Shown piece by piece: positions 12,316-24,475 of a stretch of 64,000 nt of DNA (positions are counted from its first letter, which is position 1; each line of letters opens with the position of its first letter). The stretch comes from Phorcus lineatus (taxonomy: Eukaryota; Mollusca; Gastropoda; Trochida; Trochidae), in contig OV121085.1 in NCBI GenBank assembly GCA_921293015.1, positions 13,541,731 through 13,605,730 on the forward strand, in the 5' to 3' direction. A program made the translations under genes and the position numbers. The notes under the pieces are model-generated. The model saw only the letters and a list, made by a program, of their open reading frames with translations. It made no database searches and was not told where the DNA came from.

Positions 12316-13633
12316 ATTTTTAACAAAAAAAGACAAAACATGATATCATTACTAGTTTGAAGTTAACACTCCGCGTAGAGTGCACATTGCCAATAAATGA
12401 CGTATTAGCTTTGCACCTACATGTTTAAGTGGTTAGCTTACTCATTACTTGCATACAAACTGATAGAAAATTTAAATTGTTTTAAAAGCTACTCTCTAAG
12501 TTTCACAATGAAGACAATTCTAATATACGACTAAGGTGTGATTTTACTACATCATTTAATATTTTCATCGGCTCTTGAAGTAGAGAGCATCAGATCTTTC
12601 AGCTCTAAGAAACAAAGGTTAATGAGTAAATTTACTTATTTTGATGTCAGATGTAGATGTTGTAACAAGATTAATGAATCTGTCCACCATTCAGCAAGGA
12701 TTGCATAACATGGACACTGGGGAACCGTATATCGATAAGTCCACAATTTGTAAAAATATAACGCATTTGCATGCATGAGTAATTCAAATGTTTGGAACAT
12801 TCAGGCACTGATAGAATGTTGTTATATTTTGGCAACGATGGTTGATGTTCAAATAGTTGGAGGTTTCAATCAATAATTTCTTGTAATACTAGATTATCAA
12901 AGACTTTGGCTAAAATTGCAACATTTAATCCCTTACAGTCAACTAAAAACAGGTATCCTCTCCAATGTAAAAAAATCTCTATTAGAAATCATTCTTGAAT
13001 ACAGGTGTTAACAATATGAATGTAATGCTGAATATTTTTGACACGTCAACACGAAAGGGGTAGATCAGTACCATTGCCCAATGATTTAAGAAATGGATTT
13101 TCAATGTGTTTGTTTTCAGGCTTATAAAAGGTTTTAAGACTGCAATTAAGACTGAAAATGGATATAAGGTAAACAATGTTTTTTCGACATATCAAGATAA
13201 ACTTATGCAAAGTAACAATTATCAACTGTTGTAATCTCTAATACATATTTATCTAAATTCATATCTGGTATTTGTCTTAAAATGATAAATATTTGTTGCT
13301 CGAAATTGTTTCGCCAATTATTAACATCTAATCCTATATTCAGCTCAATATAAATGTCCGTATATGCTAAGAGAAATTTATTATTACTGACAAATGTCAG
13401 TCAGTAAAGCTTAAAGTGTTCCATCAGTAAAAGGTTCAATAAAACAAAGGAGTTATTTTCCGTTTCTTAGCCTAGTCAGGAATTAATTCACCGACGGGAG
13501 CTTTTATTAGAACCATATCATTTACCTAATGACGTAATGTGAGAGACAAGAATGTGTCAAATGGTTTGAATGCCATATAGAAAAACTATTACATAACAAT
13601 TTGAACAAAATGATAAAACGGGTACACCAGTTG
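12316..13633. other. Spacer upstream of gene A
   Basis: AT-rich DNA with no recognisable coding exon or transposon terminus. It separates the lectin exon relic from the promoter region of gene A. Confidence 0.4.
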
Positions 13634-13757
13634 ACAGTCACATGATCAGACCAGGAAGCTTATTCGTGTTAACTTGCGTTGGTTATACTTCATCATGAAA
13701 TGGGGCTGGTTAAGTAAACAGCGGGGTAGACATTCTTCATGTGGGGAGATACTTAAT
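13634..13757 (+). promoter_or_regulatory. Conserved promoter / 5' UTR block of gene A
   Basis: This block is partly conserved in front of all three start codons (38639-38765 and 62663-62789). Shared words are AGACCAGGAAG about 110-118 bp before the ATG, AGCTGGTTA or GGCTGGTTAAGTAAA, and ACATTCTTC...GGGGAGATACT directly before the ATG. CCAGGAAG resembles an ETS-family site (inference). No clear TATA box is seen. Confidence 0.4.
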
Positions 13758-13818
13758 ATGGATAGACGTTTACATTTTGTGTTTGCCCTGGTTATTTCAT
13801 TATGGCCTTGTTTGGCAG
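13758..13818 (+). CDS. Gene A exon 1: signal peptide
   Basis: Codes for 20 residues plus one base: Met-Asp-Arg-Arg, a hydrophobic core (F-V-F-A-L-V-I-S-L-W-P) and C-L-A before the junction, a standard secretory signal. It ends in GGCAG|GTAAGT, leaving phase 1, and joins in frame to the lectin exon at 27239. The start is the only ATG that gives this leader and sits at the same distance from the conserved GGGGAGATACT word as in genes B and C. The peptide differs clearly from B and C, which are identical to each other. Confidence 0.7.
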
Positions 13819-16800
13819 GTAAGTTTTCTTGTTCATCTCTACATATAATATAGGAGTATTGTTATATCTATCACGTCACCGCGTGTCGATAAACGAATCA
13901 AGTGTAGAAGTTTAACTTTTGTACATGATATAAGCAAACCATAATATGCAACATGAATAGTCAACAAATGTATCCATAACAGCAACACTCATAACGTAGC
14001 CTGAGAGGCGTTTCGCATTGTGCCTAACCTAACAATATTTGGCAGAATTATGATTCTTTACATGATATTTGCGCTAAATTTTAAAGTTATGAAACAATTG
14101 TTCAGAAGCTGTTAAGCGTACGTTCTTTCACGTGTCGATAACAAAATCCGGGAGAAAGCTTCTTTTGAGGGAGGACCAATTATGTTATTCGGTGCATTTT
14201 CATGGCTTGTTTGGATCAGATTACCATTCGTGGAAACCTATAAGATGGCATTCGATCCTGTACATCGCTCAGTTATCCGCTGACAGGGGAGTTCAGTAAA
14301 CACTTAGACACAGGTTCGGAAACTTCTGGTGTCAAATTAGGTCAGAGACTTTATTAAAAATGTGCAATACAAAGCGGTATCTGGTTTGGAAATGATGGCA
14401 ATGAAACAGATAATCAAAAGCACTTAATCAGCTGCAGGCTCCTAAGGAGGTAAGGATTGTAAAAAGAGTGATTTCTGAGTAAAAATGTGTCTTAAAGAGG
14501 AGAAGTAACGCATGAATTTGATTATTACAAATTAGTATCTGTATTCGCTTCACTTATATGAATCAATAGAGCCCAAAAATGAGAAAATATACGCTTTAAT
14601 TCGACTACTAGGAGACCTTTTATACCCCTGTTTTGGATAGCCGCCTAATGAGACTGGCGAACGCTTACACAAAATCACCGAAGCATGACTCGAAGCCACG
14701 CCCAGTGCGTGACGTGCTAGTGGGCAGCTGAAAGTCCAGCCCTTTGATTTTCTCTGTATTTTTAAGCTAATTTAATAGCAAAATAGAGGCAATAGCATGA
14801 CCGAAAGAATTCCAAAATACGATATATAACGGCTTCATGATATCAACTTTCCCTCTCAGTCGTCAAATCCATCTTAATTGGACTGTGACACTCCTTGGAC
14901 GCGGTTTTCTTTGGTGGGTTTATATAAAAAAGGTGAAGAACTTGGTCGGTGAGAGATCCAATTACAATGGGAGATCACGTAGTGTTTCAACATGTATTTA
15001 TCGATATGAAGTTATAAATTGTCTAGAAAAAATTAAGGTTTTTGTAATAAACGGGAGACAATGTAGAAACTTTTTTAAAGGCTATATAAAATTTTTTTTG
15101 TTTCACTTCACTTTCATGACAACTTAGTAGTTATTAGATGATTCGTTTGTATTTAACTAACACATATCATATTCTTATCTAGTATAATATCTCACACCGT
15201 GTTGCAATATCTCTGTCTTTGAATTTAACAATAAATGACATGAAAACATACCTGGCGCAAGCGTTAGAAACATCCTTTGTACATAATCCTAAAGAATGTT
15301 GGTTCCCGTTATTCACTATGTACTTTTTAAAATGTGTGTCATCGTCCGTAGAAGTGCATGAGCCAAATCTCCTTCTCTTAATTTATTGGTTGAATATATA
15401 TTCTACAAGTTCATTGGTTCAAAATGACTGGACGCCGTGACAATAAACTAAGTACCAGTCGAATGCCAAGTGTTACGCCATTATGACAGGACATATATTC
15501 CGCTTGGCTGGTCCAAGGCGTTAAAATTCAAAAGGTATAATAAGAGACCATTAAATCAAGAATTGAAATTGAATGCGATAGGATTACATAACGGCCACCT
15601 GTGTGTCATAAATGACAAACAAACTAGTTAAACCACTTTGATTGTTGTGACAACATTTGGCAGACGTCGTAATTGATGAACAACTTAACTTTAAGGTTAA
15701 CCTTAGTGACTTAAGGCTAACTAAGAGTTTGTGCAACGGGACCCAGGAAATTATCTTTGGATGTACATTTATGATGTATGACCTACAAATGTGATAGGAT
15801 TTGACTTCCACTTAGCTATTCTTACGACGATATCAACAATAATGTGTCATTCATGATACACTACATGCCTACATTACATTTAGGAAATTGTGTGAACGCC
15901 AAAATACATGAAAATATGGATATCATTTTCAAATAATCCATGGTCAATAATACATTCAATTTCATTTTATGTTTACTGAAAAAGTATATAAATATAATGG
16001 AGAATTCTTTTTTTAAATAATCAGTCCAATGCAATTTAGCATTAATAGTAAATTCTTAGCCTAAAAATTAAATTGAAAATGCCAAAAGAAATTCATACCG
16101 GTCGATGTTGTTCAATCTGTCTCCGTTTTGATTGCTTGTCGTCTCTTCTGTTTCCGTGCCACTCTAACTGTCATTTGGCTTATATAAGTAAGGAAAAGTA
16201 TCGGACCCGTCAATTGAAATTAGCGATTTTGAACATGATGAGACACATTGCATAGATAATGATATCTCACTTTCTGAATCCCTGTAGGACATTATGCGTT
16301 AATACTTAATAAAGGTTATATTTTTATGAGAATAAGGATGCCGGTGCATCCCTCAATATAATGTCCAATAAGTGAGCATAGTTCATGTAAGAAATACTTC
16401 CGGGATCTCACGCGTTAGCGCAATCTTATAACTATGACAACATGGCGCCGGGTCGTGACTTTTAAAAACATTCCGTAGGAAAGTGCACACAGCATAGTAT
16501 TTAATCAGGGTCTTGCGCTTGCAAAAATAGAAATTTCCAGACAATGAATTAAACAATAGATTCCTTTAAGGTTTGAGTTGTTTGGATAACGTTTAGTAGG
16601 CATAACCGACGGTTTAACTGCGAGATTTACTATCGGCTAGTGTTGTTTTACATAACGAGCGAATGATGATATGCCAACTAGCACGTCACGAAAGATTCAC
16701 GCTTCAGTGACCACAGGGCCTTTCAGGTTCTGCTCGCCGGTCGTAATTAGGCAATTTAATTACAAAGCCGTATTTATGTTGTTTAGCGGCCGATTTCAGA

Positions 16801-17515
16801 AATTTAAAGTTGAGTCCATGTCAAATTGCAATCCCTTTTAGCGAATTCCGAAATCGACCATAGGGCATTTCACCCGATCTTTAAGCTTTGACCGTTTAGC
16901 GCAATGCAAGTACCTCAATATTATAATTATCATTGAGGGACCTCAGTATCAACGAGATATCCGTGACAGTGTTATAATCCTGAATTTTTATAACCCACCA
17001 TTGATCACAATACCAGGTCACATATTCATTTTGGTTTAATTTTCACTAGAATATCATCAGTAAAAGGGCAAATATGATATTTACAAGGTCATACGACAAA
17101 AAAGTTGCTTCCGAAGCAATTCCCTTTGACAAATTTACTTTAAAAAGTTGAAATCCGTATTTAATCTTTTTAAAGCGACCTTTGAAAGTTGTGATTTTTC
17201 AAAAACTCATAATTTTCAAAGGCAGATCATCAAATAACTACACACAAATGTTTTTTAGCAAATGTTATTGTTATAAAACGCATGGCTATTAAAGTATTGA
17301 CCATACAGAATTGCTTTATAGCTCATACGAACAAAAAATATATAGAACCAGGGAAAATCATTGAGAGGCCATAAGACGACAGTTAACAGACAAATAGCCC
17401 TTCACGATCATTTACCTAAACACAGGTACCCTCCTGTAATCATGGAAAGTTCTTTAAGTGGGCTTTGTACTTTTACATCTTACAAGTCTCTCATAAGTTT
17501 CTCACATGAGAAGGG
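13819..17515. other. Intron 1 of gene A, 5' part
   Basis: Intronic sequence beginning GTAAGTTTTCTT. I see no recognisable exon, transposon terminus or RNA gene up to the mariner fragment. The open frames at 14837-15127 and 15219-15440 are AT-rich and featureless and are taken as chance. Confidence 0.5.
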
Positions 17516-17880
17516 GTGAATGCGACGGATAAACATAAACGTATTACCAAAACCCCTCAATATTCAACTGTTTCAGCTGAGTTTAAGCGGGGTCTTAGCT
17601 ACCATCAGAGATTCGAATCAGTGAGCTTTCGGACATCTCCAATGCTGATACTGATAACTTCCATACCCGTCTTGTTAAAGGGGATGAAACGTGGATTCAT
17701 CACTGGGATCCTGACCACAGGCCCTCGGATCATTAAAACAATATGTACAAAATTTTTAAAAAAAATTTGAGAACACCCCCTGAATAGAATTGTTCCTCTG
17801 TATATGGAAGGCCAGACACTCCATTCACCCCCACCGCTTTCTTGACCGAATGCTACAAAAAATACGCACGCAATCAATTT
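17516..17880 (+). pseudogene. Mariner transposase fragment
   Basis: Around 17630-17735 the translation reads I-S-N-A-D-T-D-N-F-H, then K-G-D-E-T-W-I-H-H-W-D-P-D. This is the first-catalytic-Asp block of mariner transposases (G-D-E-T-W-V/I-H-H). Stops flank it on both sides and the rest of the enzyme is not recognisable, so it is a short relic in intron 1 of gene A. Confidence 0.65.
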
Positions 17881-18022
17881 AAAATCTATGCAGATATGAT
17901 GTCAAATGATTTGCCTTTCTACTCCAACTCACCTAAACAAATACATCTTTGGAAAAACGATTTCCACGCCCAACGTAATGCTGATGGGACAAATGGCCGC
18001 CCGTCACCTTGACCTTACAGGG

Positions 18023-18128
18023 TGTGTGGTCGCAGCGACAGATCTCATTGGTTTGATGCAAAGTTAGGAACAGATAACTCTAATTCTACGTTCTTGCAAC
18101 CAATGAGATCTGTCGCTGCGGCCACACA
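18023..18128. repeat. Foldback (hairpin) repeat
   Basis: Two 31-bp arms (TGTGTGGTCGCAGCGACAG... at 18023-18053 and its near-perfect complement at 18098-18128) are separated by about 44 bp. The arms differ at about one position, so a transcript would form a long stable hairpin. It is probably a small MITE-like foldback element. No coding content. Confidence 0.6.
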
Positions 18129-18164
18129 TTTGGATGCTTGTCATGCACGTGTTTGATAACTGAA

Positions 18165-18203
18165 ATACTGTTAAAAGCACGTTAAACTCACTCACTCACT
18201 CTC
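18165..18203 (+). repeat. SINE-like 3' tail
   Basis: AAAGCACGTTAAACTCACTC followed by further CACTC units is the same tail style as the pair at 1558-1732. No tRNA-like head was recognised upstream. Confidence 0.45.
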
Positions 18204-18384
18204 TCGGTTAAATTTTCGAAGGCATGGGCGACGTCATATTAAATTGGCGACTCGCCTTTCACGCGGTCATTGGTTGATTATTTTTGAGAAAGATCGTTGG
18301 TCATAGGTCACGGCGCGAAGTTTATGCTGGGGTTTACACGCAGGGTAAGGAGACTGGAGCGTCAGCTACACGTTTTACGCTTGA

Positions 18385-18720
18385 GACAGGATGGGGTCGT
18401 TCAAACATTCAAGAATGGGGTGAAGAGAATGACAGAGGGTAGCATCAAAACAAAGGTCTCTCGATTCTCCGTCAAGTATAGAGTCACACCACAAGCTACA
18501 ACTGGAGTCTCTCCATCTGAGCTACTGTTAGGCAGAAGACCTAGGACGCACCTAGACCAACTGCACCCTGATGTGAATCGACGAGTTCATCTGAAGCAAG
18601 AAAAACAGAAGACTACCCATGATGCTCAAGCCAAGTATCGTGATATTTGATGACTGAACCTGTAGTGGTGAAGTCTGATGTGCCAAAGGTTACAGAGGTG
18701 ATAACCACTCTTGTGCCAAA
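18385..18720 (+). pseudogene. Ty3/Gypsy integrase C-terminal fragment
   Basis: The open frame contains V-Q-T-F-K-N-G-V-K-R-M-T-E-G, then F-S-V-K-Y-R-V-T-P-Q-A-T-T-G-V-S-P-S-E-L-L-L-G-R-R. This is the region after the catalytic core of Gypsy integrases (R-x-T-P-H-x-T-T-G-x-S-P-A-E-L-L-x-G-R). It is followed by H-P-D and a K-Q-E-rich stretch, then a stop near 18650. Upstream catalytic residues are absent, so it is a truncated relic. The 5.1-kb TIR element starts immediately downstream at 18766. Confidence 0.75.
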
Positions 18721-18765
18721 CACAGGGGCGTGTATCGCTTAGAAATAGCTTTAGAAAGACATATA

Positions 18766-19264
18766 TACCCATAGACCCTACCCTACTACTATATAAAAGG
18801 AAAGGGATGTAACGACCAAACCACCCCATGCTCGAACAAAGTCAGTTTTCGCATCCAAAATAATTTTTCTGGACAAATTGTTCACTACGATTCGAAAGCT
18901 AAATGATTTCCCTACAAAACGAGCTATGGATTGTCAAAATCGGGTAATTATTTCAAAAGTTACATGCAACGACGTCCCGAAAATCGCTACCGCCAGATTT
19001 TCAGGCCAAAATCCCCACTCACGGAAAACAGCAAAAACTCACCGTTTAACATCGTTTATTGATTCCAGCAATGTTGACAACACCAATGGAGAGCTCGATT
19101 CGATCGGCGACATCGAACTACATGTTCACAATATGAGAACAGCACCTAATTATTATTTCTACGAGTGCTAGCAGACATTATATAAAAAATCATCTGCTTT
19201 GCGGCTGTCTTGTCCACCATAACAGTGGCCTTGACATTCATTTGACCTCGTAGCCGCAGCAAAT
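18766..19264 (+). repeat. Left terminal inverted repeat with TATA box
   Basis: Outer part 18766-18911 and inner part 19208-19264 match the right end in inverse orientation. TATATAAAAGG at about 18789 could serve as a core promoter for the interior. The intervening 18915-19204 is unique to this side and has an open frame (ATG at about 18926 to a stop at 19171) of unknown meaning. Confidence 0.6.
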
Positions 19265-19467
19265 AAGTAAATGAGCGAACTCCGAACTCTGATCGAACTC
19301 CTCACAGTCCTTTCAATACCATGTTTGTAAACAACACAACGTGGTCGAAAAACGTTTAGGATTTTTAGACGTGTCCACCTTACCACAAGCAACTGGAGCT
19401 GTTGTTTTTTGGAAATTAGTCACATGTACTAATTTAAGAGAGCCTTTTGTAAGAGTTTAAATTTTTT

Positions 19468-19583
19468 ATGTCTGAATCGACAAAAGAAAAAACGATTCTC
19501 CAACTCCAGGCGCTTCGAATCACTTCTCTCCGCTGCTGGAAGTGCTGGGAATACTTAATGGACCGATGCGAAGCCTCCATCAG
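19468..19583 (+). CDS. Candidate small gene inside the TIR element, exon 1
   Basis: ATG plus 38 codons and two bases, ending in ATCAG|GTAAGC. The peptide has a basic/Gln-rich start and a Trp/Cys cluster (L-R-C-W-K-C-W-E-Y). In the model it continues through exons at 19967, 20461 and 21221 to a stop, 270 bp in total or 89 residues. I do not recognise the protein. The three strong donors (GTAAGC, GTAAGT, GTAAGC), frame closure and a correctly placed AATAAA favour a real transcript. An overlapping - strand frame (19434-19640) is a possible alternative. Confidence 0.35.
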
Positions 19584-19966
19584 GTAAGCCTCGGCGTATA
19601 CGATGTTTTCACTGATAATTTTTTTTTTAATTGCCATCAATCTATCATTTTAACATCAATTTATTATTTTACTTTATTGATGTATAATGTAATTACTTTG
19701 CCAATATTCCATTAAAAAAGATAATAAGACAGGCTTAATTGATTATTGATTTTAGATGAAAGTGCCATGTTTTTAACATTTGACAATAATACCAAATTAA
19801 CTTTATCGATTAGGTATGCATGCCTTTTGAAACTTTGAAGGTGCTATATCTGTATATGATTATAAAATATATAAAACTAGAATAGGTAAATGATAAGTTA
19901 AATTAAGTTTGAAACCATTTTAACAAAAGTCTAAATCATGATTTCTATTTTGGATTTCAGATGAAG

Positions 19967-19986
19967 GCATGTCACAGACATAAACA
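19967..19986 (+). CDS. Candidate small gene, micro-exon 2
   Basis: A 20-bp exon bounded by GATGAAG on the left and GTAAGT on the right gives the frame needed to join exon 1 (phase 2) to exon 3 (phase 1). A stronger acceptor (TTTCAG) lies 6 bp upstream but would bring in an in-frame TGA. Either the downstream acceptor is used or the gene is decaying. This is the weakest step of the model. Confidence 0.25.
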
Positions 19987-20460
19987 GTAAGTATTTGATT
20001 GAGAATTTGTCATTTTAATGATCTGGTTATCAATTTGATATAACACCATCAAATGTATTTACCAGCACTTCTATTTTTAGGCTGCTCAATATTTGATTTT
20101 TATTCAAGACTGTTAGAATACCTGAATTATTTCCATTTTTTAATATCATTTTTATACATGTAGATAATTTAAAGATTGAGCTTCTATATTACACTTACAA
20201 ACTGATGGTGACAGCTGGTAGCCTTCTGGCTTTTTGTAATAAATATCAAATATATGATCATGTACATATTTATTCATTTGGGTAAAAGTTTCTAAAGAGA
20301 GTAGCAGAGCAAGTATGGTTTTAATTTGACAAGCACAAATACATGATGTAGCCTAGAATTATTAACATTAAAAAAAAATTAATTTAAGAAATAAAGCAAT
20401 AAAAATGTACATTGTTTAAAATATAGAAGTGTTTTTTCAAAAATGATTCTCTCTTTGCAG

Positions 20461-20524
20461 GCATATGTCTAAATACAGGAGGAGAGAGTGGAGACACTTT
20501 CCCATCATTATTTGAAAGTTTCAG
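20461..20524 (+). CDS. Candidate small gene, exon 3
   Basis: A 64-bp exon with textbook borders: CTCTCTTTGCAG| on the left and TTTCAG|GTAAGC on the right. One frame is open and reads I-C-L-N-T-G-G-E-S-G-D-T-F-P-S-L-F-E-S-F. It enters in phase 1 and leaves in phase 2. Confidence 0.4.
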
Positions 20525-21220
20525 GTAAGCACAACAGCCACAATCTAAAAATTTTAATCATTGCATGATATACTTTTTTAAATTTTCTGTTAATGTATTT
20601 CAGCGGATAATGTAGAGTTTTAGATATATGCCACTGAGACATGATCCATTTGAAATATGTTTCTCAAGGTAATTTTTTAGATATATTACTTTACCATGAG
20701 TGAGAAAAGGGAAGACAATTGTCACAACAGGTTCAATGGGAGGAGAGGTAGTGGAAGGGCCTAACCATGGGGGAAAATAAGGAGATAACAAGGGGGCTTT
20801 AGGGTTATTGGTTAGGTACCATGTCTCAAGCTGTTGTTAATGCTGTATGAAACTTTTTTGGTGAAAAGTGTCACTTTGTTTCTAGAGTTTGATTGAGCAA
20901 TTCTGTAAAAGAGGCAAAAGAAATCCAACTTAAATTTAAAACCTATTTGTATCAGCTTTCTTAAAAGCAAAATGTTCTAATCATAGATGTTTATACAACA
21001 CACCTTTACCAATGTAGATTATGATTAACCAAATATTAAGTTCCATGATTGTTTGAATTATGAGAGCAACCACTTTGACTATACTTTGTTATTTAAAATG
21101 TTAGTTTGTAACATTAAATACAATTGATATTGCAGTACTTGAGGAGCTTTAATAAAACTGGAACAATCTTTTTTTGCCTCATATTTAATTTGGTTCCAAT
21201 TTATATTTTTCAGTTACAAG

Positions 21221-21290
21221 ATTCGATATCAAGAGGGGACAGTTTAATCTGGATAATATCCTTGCGGCATACATGGAAAAGAATCTCTAA
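21221..21290 (+). CDS. Candidate small gene, terminal exon 4
   Basis: After the acceptor TTACAAG| the frame reads F-D-I-K-R-G-Q-F-N-L-D-N-I-L-A-A-Y-M-E, then K-N-L and TAA. This has a natural amphipathic composition in otherwise stop-rich DNA. A second AG (TTTTTCAG) 7 bp upstream gives a different frame that stops after about ten codons. The stop is 40 bp before AATAAA at 21330. Confidence 0.4.
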
Positions 21291-21329
21291 TACGTGGACA
21301 CTCTTGAAAATTTTCTGCTATTGTAATTC

Positions 21330-21335
21330 AATAAA
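21330..21335 (+). terminator. Poly(A) signal of the candidate small gene
   Basis: AATAAA, followed by two further AATAAA-like words at about 21343-21354, lies 40 bp past the stop at 21290. This is ordinary placement for a 3' end. Confidence 0.35.
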
Positions 21336-21371
21336 ATCTTCAAATAAAATAAATAAATTGACTGTCAATTA

Positions 21372-23682
21372 ATTTATTTGTGAGGATTCTTTAATATGTT
21401 TTTGTATATATACAGACATACAAGTGAGTCCCCAATTAAGAAAACAATACATTTACTTTAATCACTTATATCCAATTATATTGATTGTATTGAATTCAAT
21501 TGATTCTTATTATTTGATATGTGATCATTATATGTGCCATTAACCTTCAAAGAACTCAATGTGTGTTTAGGGGAATATAAAATAGTTATTTCATGTGTTT
21601 AATACATGAATTTCTAGCCACCTATGGATAACACCTCCCTTTTCAAAGTTTTAGTTTAATACCATTAACCATGAGTAATTGTTAAGACTTTGCATAACTT
21701 AAATGATCAGTAGGTTGTACTTCATAAAAGCCTTTCATGATGTTTTTATGAATATTCAAAAGGTTGAGTTTGTAAATTTTAAAGGATGTTCAATACTGAA
21801 TACAAATACTTTTATGACTATAATATATTTTCATTTTTTTCTCCTGAAGATGATAGTGAAGAAACTTGAATTTGTTTGTACATTCTAATGAGGATTCTAA
21901 ACTATATATTATATATCTTGTATGTCCCTCACTAAAGTCACACAGGTCATGGCCTTATAAATATCTTCTTCTTAAATAACCTTAATAAAGCTAAGAAAGA
22001 TGGAATACTATGGTCTAGTGATAATAGATTTTAAAGCCTGATGAACTCCAGGGTCATGACTCTATTCTTTTAAAACTGAGAAAAATATTACAGAACTGAT
22101 GTGCCTCTGAGTCTGTGAACCTTGTAAAAAGGTTGAGTGTGTATCACTGTTAAGGTTTGTGTTATTTTATCACGCTCAACTCAAATTAATTTCAGTGAGC
22201 ATAATTGATTTCTTTGAAGTGTAAAAAAGGTAGAGCCATCATTTGATTACCATTATCATTACAGACATGTTTATGAAACTAAAGAGTTTATTGCTTGCAA
22301 GGCAAACAAATTCGGGACATTTTGGGGGAAATGCCCCCATATGCAAATATTCTAAAAAATATAACTAAATCAGATTTATTGCATTTGAAACAGCAATTAA
22401 AGATACAAGTTCTGTGCCAGTCTGGAGATCTGTCACTTCAGACATGCTTTTTTTTACCTTAAACATAAAATTATTTGACACACTGTTAATGTTTGTTCCT
22501 TTATCGGGGAGAGACAGGCCTTATTTTAGGAAAAAGATACCTATCATTGAATTCTCTCTGCCAACAGGACTATTTACTCTCAACTTAATCAATTCACCTT
22601 TTAATGAGGCATAAATATCTACCTTTCAACTGAAGTTATAAGAAAATTTATTTTTTCAACATGATTATATGTAACTGTTAAGAAGTTTTAATGCAGCATG
22701 TTGTAACTTGATTTGTTTTTGTTGTTTTAATCTTTTAACTATGAAAATCAAAATTGCTTCCAATAAAGAAAACTAAAGTAACCTTCCAAGCGAGGCATTG
22801 CATTTATGCCCCTAACCACCAGGGTGGTTGAACAGTATGAATTACAAAATACAAGTCATTATCAATGATTGCTATCCACATCTTTTATGATTTACATGAT
22901 CTCACTCCTGAGCCAAGCCAATATTGATAAAAAATATTTAATTCTGTCTGACCTCTGAAAAATAAATATCCCTTTTTTTGTTGAACACAGTTTTGATAAT
23001 ATTTTAATCATATCACTATTGTTTGAAGAAATAAAAATAAATCACCTATCTAATGGTAAACTTATTTTATTAAATAATGTAGCTGAACTGCACATCAAAT
23101 ATTCAACATGGAAGTAGTTTATCTAGAATTAGGAGTTTCTTTCAAATTTGCCTTTGAGATTCAAACCTCTTTACAAATTCTTTAAATTTTTGAATATTTT
23201 CTTTTCCAATTATAAAAAATAACTGAGTTTCAAAAATAAATGCTTTAATTTAGAAGGATAGCAAAATCTATCAAGTTAACGTAGGTAACAGGTTAATATT
23301 ATATATGCCATCACGTTTTGGAGAAAAAGATCAAAACAATATTTTTAAGTAAACCGAGTAAAAGTTGTTAATATTCTTTAATAAAACATGAAAAATGATA
23401 CTAATTAGTATATTGTTCTACATAAATTATTTTTTTAAAAATATTGTCAATGTAATCAAAGGTAATGTTGCGTTTTTCTAACGATTCGTTTGAAATTTTG
23501 ACATTTGCCAGTCGAATAATTACATATTTCTGGAATGTTAATTTTTTTTTATAATTTGACCCATAGTTATAAAGAACGAGTTTATTTCATATTTTGGACT
23601 CATCAAGACACACACGACTGCAGAAGGGAATTTAAAAGAAAATACTTAATGTTAATTTCTACCAAATCCTTTAATTTTTAAA
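21372..23682. other. AT-rich interior of the TIR element
   Basis: No recognisable gene or motif. Open frames here (21703-21888, 22414-22614) are short and featureless. Confidence 0.45.
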
Positions 23683-23886
23683 TTTGCTGCGGCTACGAGG
23701 TCAAATGAATGTCAAGGCCACTGTTATGGTGGACAAGACAAGGGAAATCATTTAGCTTTCGAATCGTAGTGAACAATTTGTCCAGAAAAATTATTTTGGA
23801 TGCGAAAACACTTTGTTCGAGTATGGGGTGGTTTGGTCGTTACATCCCTTTCCTTTTATATAGTAGTAGGGTAGGGTCTATGGGTG
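23683..23886 (-). repeat. Right terminal inverted repeat
   Basis: Inverse complement of 18766-18911 joined to 19208-19264, lacking the 290-bp unique segment of the left copy. It carries the same TATA-box word in inverse orientation. Confidence 0.6.
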
Positions 23887-24475
23887 TAGATACAAGAATC
23901 ACAAGTCCATACTCGCATCGACAGGGATTTAATTCTCAAATATAGCTACATGTGAAAGTCATGAAAGTCACTGACGTTAAGGCGTTGGTGTGACTATAGT
24001 CCATCGATGAGGTTAAAGGAACTAAAAGAAACAAAATAATTCTTTTAGTTACTAATCCAACAATTAAACACTTTTAGCATGAATATTCCAAATTGACAAT
24101 AAAGCACTTTACAATTATAAAATAAAGTACCTCAAAATTAGAAGTTAATCTACTACAAATTTGTCAGTCCATTTCGGTTTCAAACTTTAAACAGCAACCT
24201 TTTATCCAAATATCACAATTATATTGTAAATCATACTCAAAAGTAACAACCCTAATAACAATTCATTTAAATATCATACAATAGTAATAATACAAGTCAA
24301 AAGGGTACTCACATTTGTGTTTCAATATGGATTTTTACAAACAGGCAAGTGCTCCTGTGGACAGCACACTACACAATGAAAAGCAGTAAATGCATGAAAT
24401 TCTGGTGCAACTGAAGTCATGTGACCAGCTGATCTGAAAGTGAGGCTTAGAAGATTAAATTTATATTTATATACA

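Larger units (their letters stand above)
18766..23886. mobile_element. 5.1-kb element with long unequal terminal inverted repeats
   Basis: The left end (18766-18911, then 19208-19264) is the inverted complement of the right end (23683-23886). The right copy lacks about 290 bp that lie inside the left copy (18915-19204). The outer ends read T/C-ACCCATAGACCCTACCC and are flanked by TA on both sides, consistent with a TA target duplication. The interior is very AT-rich and carries no recognisable transposase. Both termini contain TATATAAAAGG, a good TATA box, pointing into the element on the left. A candidate small spliced gene lies inside. The superfamily is unknown. Confidence 0.6.

Noticed and set aside
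14837-15127. 96-codon + frame in intron 1 of gene A
   Set aside because: AT-driven composition, no recognisable domain, and no splice sites consistent with phase 1.
18926-19171. 82-codon frame inside the left terminal repeat
   Set aside because: It is unique to one side of the element, has no recognisable domain and no splice connection to the candidate small gene. It is mentioned under the repeat but not called as a gene.
19434-19640. 68-codon - strand frame opposite exon 1 of the candidate small gene
   Set aside because: No supporting splice sites or poly(A) signal on that strand, whereas the + strand has a strong donor and downstream exons.
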